A DNA stretch of 6,285 nucleotides from Nitrososphaeraceae archaeon (lineage in GTDB: Archaea > Thermoproteota > Nitrososphaeria > Nitrososphaerales > Nitrososphaeraceae): positions 1 to 6,285 of the forward strand of contig JAICSL010000109.1 of the NCBI GenBank assembly GCA_025936955.1, in the 5' to 3' direction. Below the pieces are notes generated by a model that saw nothing but the letters and a program-made list of their open reading frames with translations, was not told the DNA's origin and did no database searches. Positions within the stretch are counted from its first letter, which is position 1. Every line of letters starts with the position of its first letter. Made by a program: the position numbers and the translations under genes. Positions 1-4,994 of this stretch are shown here, one piece after another.

Positions 1-1005
1 AGGGGCCTTACTGCCACATTTACAATGGACCCAAACAGGAGCATTCAGATATGAACTTGAGCTTACACCAGTATCTATACCATAACGCATAAATAGATTT
101 TCAGTTTTTCTTAATGCTTCAGAATATTTAGAGTAATTAGAAATCAAATATTTGAAACCATCTTCAAAAACTGAGGATATATCAGAAAGTCTTACGAATA
201 AGGTATCATATCCCCAGATTCGATTTACAATCTGGGATATCAAAAAGGAATTAAAATCTGAGTATGATTTTGCTTTAGAATAAGATGTCTCTACCTCCTT
301 CCAAAAGGAATCCAGGTTATTAAATAAAGTCAATTTATCTGATGACAAAGATAATTGAGATAATGATGAATTCCGTATCCAAGAATAGATCTGTTTTCTC
401 CACTGATCTAAAATCGTCCTACTAGGAGGAGGCATATTACACACCATCTGCCATCGTCTTGAATCACTGATTGGAAATCTAAGTTCAAGTATTCCTAGTA
501 AATGTCGGATACTTGGCAATTGTGCAAGACGGATCCACATATCATCCATAAAATCATGATCTATAATAAGAAACAGATTTATGATCTTCCTATGTTTATC
601 GTGTTCTTCGACGGCTTTTTTGAGACTTTGAAGTAAAACTATTTTTTTAAATATACCGCCATATGCAAAAAGATTTGGCTGATGTGTTGCAGTAAAAATC
701 TGAGTTGTTGACTCACCTAATAATGCGGCAGTATTTCTGACGCTTGTTGTCATGGTGCCAGCTTCTGAATGAAATTTACTAATAAAAGGATGCAGTTTTA
801 TCCTATTATTTTGTACAAAATTATCCTCCATTTTGCTGGGGGAGCAAGACGAAAATGATAATATTCTATTAACAGCATCTGAAAAACTATCAGGTATTGA
901 CGCCAAGAAATCTGAAATTATGGGATGATTCACACTTTCAAATTTTGAAAATAGAGATCTTACATGAATAGGTTGCCCTACTTCAGTTACTCTCAAATTT
1001 CCCAA
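1..1005 (-). CDS. BshC-like putative cysteine ligase, 3'-partial (runs off left edge)
   Basis: The minus frame is open from a stop at 1030-1032 to base 1, so the C-terminus lies outside the window; 335 residues are visible from the chosen TTG. Residues 105-125 (ATHQPNLFAYGG then IFKK) fall where BshC has its TGQQ-x-L-x-TGP segment, and about 40 residues on, LIIDHDFMDD (D149, H150, D151) matches the BshC GEDHD motif in order and spacing. The visible end (W325, H327, C328, C330) resembles half of a zinc-binding CxC motif. Bacterial BshC is about 540 residues and is thought to add cysteine to GlcN-malate in bacillithiol synthesis; a role in an archaeal thiol or amide pathway is inference. There is no in-frame ATG near the start. 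TTG 1005 is chosen because the TATA box at 1030-1038 predicts transcription beginning near 1007; TTG 996 and TTG 1017 are alternatives. The HQPN motif alone also recalls WbqC-like proteins, but there it sits near the N-terminus. Confidence 0.62.
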   Translation of the reverse strand, partial: MGNLRVTEVGQPIHVRSLFSKFESVNHPIISDFLASIPDSFSDAVNRILSFSSCSPSKMEDNFVQNNRIKLHPFISKFHSEAGTMTTSVRNTAALLGESTTQIFTATHQPNLFAYGGIFKKIVLLQSLKKAVEEHDKHRKIINLFLIIDHDFMDDMWIRLAQLPSIRHLLGILELRFPISDSRRWQMVCNMPPPSRTILDQWRKQIYSWIRNSSLSQLSLSSDKLTLFNNLDSFWKEVETSYSKAKSYSDFNSFLISQIVNRIWGYDTLFVRLSDISSVFEDGFKYLISNYSKYSEALRKTENLFMRYGIDTGVSSSSYLNAPVWVHCKCGSKAP

Positions 1006-1029
1006 TACTAGATACAACTCCGAAAACCA

Positions 1030-1038
1030 TTATATAAA
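1030..1038 (-). promoter_or_regulatory. Archaeal TATA box of the BshC-like gene
   Basis: Read on the minus strand this is TTTATATAA, a near-ideal archaeal TATA box. Its centre is about 29 bases upstream of TTG 1005, so transcription should begin at or within a few bases of that codon. This supports a leaderless transcript and argues against TTG 1017, which would lie upstream of the predicted start. No Shine-Dalgarno sequence is seen before any of the candidate TTG codons. Confidence 0.5.
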
Positions 1039-1310
1039 TTTGCAGATAAACCATAATTCCTTCCAACACAGCATCAGTATCATGATAATTCATATTATAT
1101 TATATTAATATAGTAGGCAACGATCATAATAAAGCATATAAGCCGATAATTATTAAATTTAATAGTTTCTTTTAATCCCGAAAGGTTAATTTACTTTAAG
1201 AATCTAATAGAAGATATCGGTAGTTGGAATAGATTATAATGATCATCTTTATGTTCACTATTTATTGAATTAGACATCCGTTAGCAATTAGAATATAATA
1301 ATATAGCTGT
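1039..1310. other. AT-rich intergenic region, no gene recognised
   Basis: This lies between the PHP gene stop and the BshC-like gene promoter, both on the minus strand. Reading it on both strands shows no sustained open frame, tRNA-like cloverleaf or repeat array. It holds two perfect short palindromes, TATATTAATATA at 1101-1112 and TATTAAATTTAATA at 1151-1164. Both consist only of A and T, so chance is a real explanation. There is no clear U-tract terminator after the PHP gene. The length of the gap and the TATA box at its left end suggest the two genes are transcribed separately. Confidence 0.5.
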
Positions 1311-1979
1311 TCAATCTTCAGTTGTCGAAATGGGAGATGCATCATCGACCAATGAAATTAAATCTGAAATTTTTTCAAACCTTCCTATATCATGTAGAGA
1401 ATGAGCATCACTTCCTAGATGGAATTTTACACCTTGTTTTTTAAAAATTTGAATCCACTCTCGTGGAGGTCTATGATACTTTGCATTAAGTTCTACTATT
1501 TTTTTGTTTTTCACTATCAAAGAAGCTAATGCGTTAACTTCACTTTTTTCAAGTGTAAATGTCGGTTCTGGTGCTATATGCCCAATAACATTTACATCTG
1601 GATTTTCAATCGCCTTATTTAAAGCCTCAATCCAAACTTGTTTGTCATTGTAGACAGTGTGAAAGCTGGCTATTAAAAAATAATTTTTGCTGTATTCTTT
1701 TGGACAGTCAATAGACCCGTCTATTAGAATTTTTGCTTCAAATCCTGTAATAATTCGCATACAATTATGAGTATCAAGACATGATTCTATGTCCTTCAAG
1801 TAATTTGGAATCCAATCAGAACCTTTCCTCACGTGTTCAGTAAGAGCCAAAGTTTGTAGGCCGATTTCTTTGCACTGTTTTATTACATTTCGGATAGTAA
1901 GATCAGGTGCTGAATGATTATTAAAATTGCAGTGAACATGATAATCTTCTTTAGTATTCAATGTGATCAATATGCTCAT
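1311..1979 (-). CDS. PHP-domain metal-dependent phosphoesterase
   Basis: A complete 222-residue PHP (polymerase and histidinol phosphatase) domain, related to the HisK/YcdX group of stand-alone phosphatases. All expected metal-site motifs are visible in order: DYHVH at 12-16 (H14, H16), LTEH at 46-49, GFEAKI at 79-84 (E81), SFH at 105-107 (H107), VIGH at 131-134 (H134), VELNAK at 162-167 and GSDAH at 189-193 (D191, H193). An intact trinuclear metal site and hydrolysis of a small phosphate ester are therefore expected; the substrate cannot be read from the sequence. The length matches stand-alone family members, and there is no signal peptide, so it should be cytoplasmic. The ATG at 1979 has no Shine-Dalgarno but sits a few bases downstream of the start predicted by the TATA box at 2008-2015, suggesting a leaderless or very short-leader mRNA. 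It is divergent from the ATP-grasp gene and upstream of the BshC-like gene on the same strand. A polymerase-associated or histidine-pathway role is less likely because no such genes are nearby. Confidence 0.88.
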   Translation of the reverse strand: MSILITLNTKEDYHVHCNFNNHSAPDLTIRNVIKQCKEIGLQTLALTEHVRKGSDWIPNYLKDIESCLDTHNCMRIITGFEAKILIDGSIDCPKEYSKNYFLIASFHTVYNDKQVWIEALNKAIENPDVNVIGHIAPEPTFTLEKSEVNALASLIVKNKKIVELNAKYHRPPREWIQIFKKQGVKFHLGSDAHSLHDIGRFEKISDLISLVDDASPISTTED

Positions 1980-2007
1980 CCACTATTAATAATTTCATAA
2001 AGGTAAA

Positions 2008-2015
2008 CTTTAAAA
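2008..2015 (-). promoter_or_regulatory. TATA-like box of the PHP gene
   Basis: The minus strand reads TTTTAAAG, centred about 32 bases upstream of the PHP ATG at 1979. A start about 26-27 bases downstream would fall near 1985, giving a leader of about five bases. This fits the absence of a ribosome binding site before that ATG. Confidence 0.4.
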
Positions 2016-2033
2016 TGGATATAGTTTAGTATG

Positions 2034-2044
2034 TTTATATATTT
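2034..2044 (+). promoter_or_regulatory. TATA box of the ATP-grasp gene
   Basis: TTTATATATTT is a strong archaeal TATA match. Its centre near 2038 predicts transcription starting at about 2064-2066, roughly 25 bases before ATG 2090 and 12 before TTG 2078. It lies only about 20 bases from the oppositely oriented TATA box of the PHP gene, so the two pre-initiation complexes would be nearly adjacent and could interfere or share a regulator. Confidence 0.5.
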
Positions 2045-2089
2045 GGTGGTCAACAATATCGTTACTGGTCGTCCATTTTGTCAAGGGCC

Positions 2090-3082
2090 ATGATACCATC
2101 TACTGTTCTTATTCCAGGAGCTGCTGCTCCTGCAGGAATTAACACTATAAAATCGCTAAAGATAGCAAATTTTAAAGGTAAAATTGTCGCTACAGACGCT
2201 AGCTCTCTGTCTGCCGGTTTCTTTATGGCTGACGTTAATGAAGTAATTCCTGAAGCTGATGACCAGTCGTTTGTGGACAGGTTATTTGAAATTGTAAGAT
2301 TACATCAAGTCAAAGTTTTGATGCCATCGTCAGGTTTTGATATCTATCCTTACAGCGAAAATCGTAAAAAGCTGGCAGAGATAGGAGCTCACGCTGTCGT
2401 TAGTGATAGAAAAAGCTTAGAAATCTGCCGGGATAAGATGCTAACATTTCAATACCTTCGCAATAAATTTGAGGTTCCTTTTACAACTACAGAACATGAC
2501 AAGATCGGGACATTCCCGATTATTGCAAAACCGCGATATGGAAAAGGAAGCAGAGATATTTTCAAAATTGAAAATGAAACCGATCTCAAGTACATCACAT
2601 CTAGATTTGACGATATGATCTTTCAAGAACTCCTTCCTGGAACCGAGTATACAATAGATGTTCTTTCTGATTTGAATAAAAAACCACTGATCGCTGTACC
2701 TAGAATCAGGATGCAGACGAAGGCGGGTATTTCTACAAAAGGTAGGATTTCACATTATCCAGAGTTAGAGATCAACTGTATGAAAATTGCGGATTCGGTT
2801 GGAATAAGAGGTCCATGTTGTATTCAAATGAAAGAATCATCAGATGGCACGCTTAAGTTAGTGGAAATCAATCCCCGGATGGGAGGGGGTACAATTTTTA
2901 CGACGTTGGCTGGCGCAAATTTTCCTGCTATGATACTTAACATGATAGAAGGAAAAGAGGTTTTGATACCTGAAATCTCAGAGATAACTGTAATCAGATA
3001 TTTTGAAGAGATTGTAATAGAAAATGAGGAAAGAATACCTGCTGGAACCAATTTATTATCGAAGACATATTCTCTTGGATAG
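2090..3082 (+). CDS. ATP-grasp ligase, CarB/PylC-like
   Basis: A 330-residue stand-alone ATP-grasp enzyme of the carbamoyl-phosphate-synthase-like group, which couples ATP hydrolysis to joining a carboxylate, via an acyl phosphate, to an amine or other nucleophile. Residues 5-120 form the Rossmann-like pre-ATP-grasp domain, starting with VLIPGAAAPAG (6-16). The ATP-grasp core follows: FPIIAKPRYGKGS (142-154, K147 contacting ATP), FQELLPGTEYTID (from 178, E180 and E186), GPCCIQMK (241-248) and VEINPRMGGG (258-267), where E259 and N261 should bind magnesium and R263 the phosphate. All key residues are intact, so it should be active. It is far shorter than CarB and has no second synthetase half or allosteric domain, so it is not carbamoyl phosphate synthase itself. 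The substrate is unknown. ATG 2090 is preferred because the conserved VLIPGA strand then follows directly; TTG 2078 would add four residues. It is divergent from the PHP gene. Confidence 0.85.
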   Translation: MIPSTVLIPGAAAPAGINTIKSLKIANFKGKIVATDASSLSAGFFMADVNEVIPEADDQSFVDRLFEIVRLHQVKVLMPSSGFDIYPYSENRKKLAEIGAHAVVSDRKSLEICRDKMLTFQYLRNKFEVPFTTTEHDKIGTFPIIAKPRYGKGSRDIFKIENETDLKYITSRFDDMIFQELLPGTEYTIDVLSDLNKKPLIAVPRIRMQTKAGISTKGRISHYPELEINCMKIADSVGIRGPCCIQMKESSDGTLKLVEINPRMGGGTIFTTLAGANFPAMILNMIEGKEVLIPEISEITVIRYFEEIVIENEERIPAGTNLLSKTYSLG

Positions 3083-3257
3083 ATTTATTACAAGATAATT
3101 GTTTGAACTGTAAAGCACTTGCAATATGACATGGCCAATAGCCCGTGATTTTCGCAAATATTAAGTAAAATGCTATTATCATTCCAAATCCTACTAAAAA
3201 GGCATCCCATCTTCTCTTTCGCTTCTTTCTATGTGCATCTTTTATTTTGGTATCCAT
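2994..3257 (-). CDS. Small single-pass membrane protein, function unknown
   Basis: An 87-residue protein that I do not recognise. The N-terminus is strongly basic (KKRKRR at 11-16), followed by one hydrophobic segment at about 18-37 and a more polar tail of about 50 residues with cysteines at 43 and 55. By the positive-inside rule the N-terminus is cytoplasmic and the tail outside. The ATG at 3257 has a GAGGG Shine-Dalgarno eight bases upstream and lies 25 bases after the stop of the GT2 synthase, so the two probably form an operon and this protein could be a small accessory subunit of the synthase (inference). Its last 89 bases overlap the 3' end of the convergent ATP-grasp gene. The extracellular tail would therefore be encoded partly on the antisense of a conserved gene, which leaves the exact C-terminus less certain than the N-terminal half. 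Confidence 0.55.
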   Translation of the reverse strand: MDTKIKDAHRKKRKRRWDAFLVGFGMIIAFYLIFAKITGYWPCHIASALQFKQLSCNKSIQENMSSIINWFQQVFFPHFLLQSLQNI

Positions 3258-3265
3258 TTTCTCTT

Positions 3266-3270
3266 CCCTC
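3266..3270 (-). promoter_or_regulatory. Shine-Dalgarno of the small membrane protein
   Basis: The minus strand reads GAGGG, eight bases before the ATG at 3257 and within the 25-base gap after the glycosyltransferase stop. It supports this otherwise unrecognised small frame as a translated, downstream operon gene. Confidence 0.5.
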
Positions 3271-3282
3271 TTTTATTTCATT

Positions 3283-4734
3283 TTATCTCCATGCTGATTT
3301 TCTAATTGTTATTGCTGCATAAATTATCAGCCAACTGAATATAAATGTCGAAATAAATGTCATCAATGGACGATATAGCCACAGAGTATATCCAGGATTA
3401 CGCAATCTAACATCGATACCATACATCATAGCAGAATACATTGCTCCTACAATGTAAAGTATGGCTGTAAAATAATCACCTGAAAGAGGTAGCAGCAAGA
3501 CAGCCTTTATTACAATGATTGGACGAAGTAGCTTCAAACTAAGTATTAAATAATACAACAAAGCGGCAGGCAACGGACGTCTCCAATATATTCCACCTGT
3601 TGCAAATATACTTCTTATAAAACTTTTTCTCCACCGAATTTGCTGTCGTATGAGTGTTGGAAGGTTTTCAGGTACGCCAACGTTTACCTTGACACTAGGA
3701 CTATACACTACTTTCCAAGAATACCGTAAATTCTTCTTGGAGTGCACATCATCAGGATCCGAGGATGATTTCATGGTATCAAGATCATCTTTTCCAGTTT
3801 GTAGTATAGGAATATTGTCAATATTATCAGATTTATTATTTGTCGACGTTGGCTTTGGCTTTGCACCAAGTACAAAAGCAGTGAGTCGTCTGTCAGTTGC
3901 AAATTTGAAATTCTCTATTCCAAGAAACTTGTCATGAGCCCATTGATGCATATATGGTTGGACTGCAGATTTTCTAAATATAGATAGAGCTCCCGAACAA
4001 CAAGTAAGCGATGAGAATGAGCTCTCCATTCCTTTAAGAATTCTAAACTGTCCATCAAACCATACATCTTGTATCTTTTGTAAGATATTACCTTTAGACT
4101 CGGCGTTCCGAACTCTTCCATGTCCAGTAATAGCTCCTATCCCATTATCAGATTGAAAAATCTTTACTGCGTTTTCTACTGCATCATTAGCCATATCACA
4201 ATCACTATCCATGAATGCAAAAATTTCGCCCTTGGCGATCTGAGTTCCAGCCTCTATTGCATTTTTTTTGCCTACACTTTTAGACAGGTGAATTATATGT
4301 ATATTGGATGAACATTCCTTTCGTATTTTATCTAATATTTCAGGAGTTTTATCAGTACTACCATCATTAATTATTATAACTTCTTTGTTTTGATATGTAG
4401 AATTAACACACGATAGAACACAGTTTTTAATATTAACTTCCTCATTTTTTACAGGTACTATAATTGAAACAAGAGGTCCACCGTTTGAAAGAGCAACATC
4501 TTTTGCCTTAAGAAATGGATCGGAGAATCTAGTATAGGATATAAAAAATATACTAAATAAAATAAAGCTTGTAAGGAAGCTATATAATCCTACAGTAAAA
4601 TCAATTACAAATATCATCATATATAGTTTAATTACAAGCATAGTTCCGATGGCAGCAAGTATTAAATACCTTACAAGCCAGCGCTTTCTGTCCATTTCTT
4701 TAAATATCTTTGTTCCTTCTTGTTGAAGGGTCAA
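3283..4734 (-). CDS. Membrane GT2 processive glycosyltransferase (hyaluronan/chitin synthase-like)
   Basis: A 483-residue membrane glycosyltransferase of family GT2. Two hydrophobic segments (about 21-43 and 49-67) precede a cytoplasmic GT-A domain beginning VSIIVPVKNEE (89-99). Catalytic landmarks are intact: DGSTD (124-128) for the nucleotide, DSDCD (176-180) for the metal and UDP-sugar, CCSGALSIFR (245-254), the general base in TDRRLT (D281) and QQIRW (364-368), the QxxRW signature of processive polymerising synthases. At least three further hydrophobic segments lie between about 385 and 480, as expected for a synthase that exports its own polymer. The product is probably a beta-linked surface polysaccharide from a UDP-sugar; which sugar cannot be told. 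A polar insert of about 46 residues (292-337), rich in K, N, S and D, separates D281 from the next strand and is unusual for the family. TTG 4734 is chosen because a perfect GGAGGT lies nine bases upstream; ATG 4695 (residue 14) lacks one. The small membrane gene follows in a probable operon. Confidence 0.9.
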   Translation of the reverse strand: MTLQQEGTKIFKEMDRKRWLVRYLILAAIGTMLVIKLYMMIFVIDFTVGLYSFLTSFILFSIFFISYTRFSDPFLKAKDVALSNGGPLVSIIVPVKNEEVNIKNCVLSCVNSTYQNKEVIIINDGSTDKTPEILDKIRKECSSNIHIIHLSKSVGKKNAIEAGTQIAKGEIFAFMDSDCDMANDAVENAVKIFQSDNGIGAITGHGRVRNAESKGNILQKIQDVWFDGQFRILKGMESSFSSLTCCSGALSIFRKSAVQPYMHQWAHDKFLGIENFKFATDRRLTAFVLGAKPKPTSTNNKSDNIDNIPILQTGKDDLDTMKSSSDPDDVHSKKNLRYSWKVVYSPSVKVNVGVPENLPTLIRQQIRWRKSFIRSIFATGGIYWRRPLPAALLYYLILSLKLLRPIIVIKAVLLLPLSGDYFTAILYIVGAMYSAMMYGIDVRLRNPGYTLWLYRPLMTFISTFIFSWLIIYAAITIRKSAWR

Positions 4735-4743
4735 CTATTAAAA

Positions 4744-4749
4744 ACCTCC
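4744..4749 (-). promoter_or_regulatory. Strong Shine-Dalgarno fixing the GT2 TTG start
   Basis: The minus strand reads GGAGGT, a full match to the anti-Shine-Dalgarno end of 16S rRNA, with nine bases to TTG 4734. It decides this start over ATG 4695, which would remove 13 residues. It also means this mRNA has a leader, unlike the TATA-proximal starts in the left half of the window. Confidence 0.65.
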
Positions 4750-4994
4750 AAACAAAATGAATTTTTCAAATAGATAATCGTGAGTTTAACGATCATATCT
4801 TTACTTTCCATATCTCTAAGTGATTTATCCTTATTAAAATATTCACAACAATCAAATAAGATTTTTTGTTTTCAATTATTTCAATTACTATAATTAGTCT
4901 TGGACCTATTATATTAATCATGCAGAAGTTAACCTCTATCATAAACATTCTTACACAAATATTCTAGTTACCAAATATATGAAAAGGAGTGTCA
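4750..4994. other. AT-rich intergenic region upstream of the GT2 gene
   Basis: Between the stop of the discoidin gene and the GT2 ribosome binding site, both on the minus strand, there is no sustained open frame or RNA-like fold that I can see. The promoter of the GT2 gene should lie here. Minus-strand stretches such as ATATTTTAATAA near 4831-4843 and ATTAATATAATAG near 4906-4918 are TATA-like, but neither stands out in such AT-rich DNA, so I do not assign one. Confidence 0.4.

Noticed and set aside
660..690. The HQPN motif as a WbqC-like protein signature.
   Set aside because: In WbqC-like proteins this motif is near the N-terminus; here it is at residue 108 and is followed by the IDHD motif at BshC spacing.
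982..1028. An ATG at 1028 on the minus strand as the start of the BshC-like gene.
   Set aside because: It is in a different frame and reaches a stop after 15 codons; it would need a frameshift, and the TATA box overlaps it.
2078..2089. TTG 2078 as the start of the ATP-grasp gene.
   Set aside because: It adds only four residues ahead of the conserved first strand. ATG 2090 is the more usual codon and still fits the TATA-predicted leader, though TTG is not excluded.
2441..3051. Two minus-strand frames of 61 and 75 residues inside the ATP-grasp gene.
   Set aside because: Both are antisense to conserved ATP-grasp motifs and show no independent features.
3650..4311. Extra frames of 63-95 residues on both strands within the glycosyltransferase region.
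   Set aside because: They lie within the well-supported GT2 gene, lack recognisable domains and have no ribosome binding site or promoter support.
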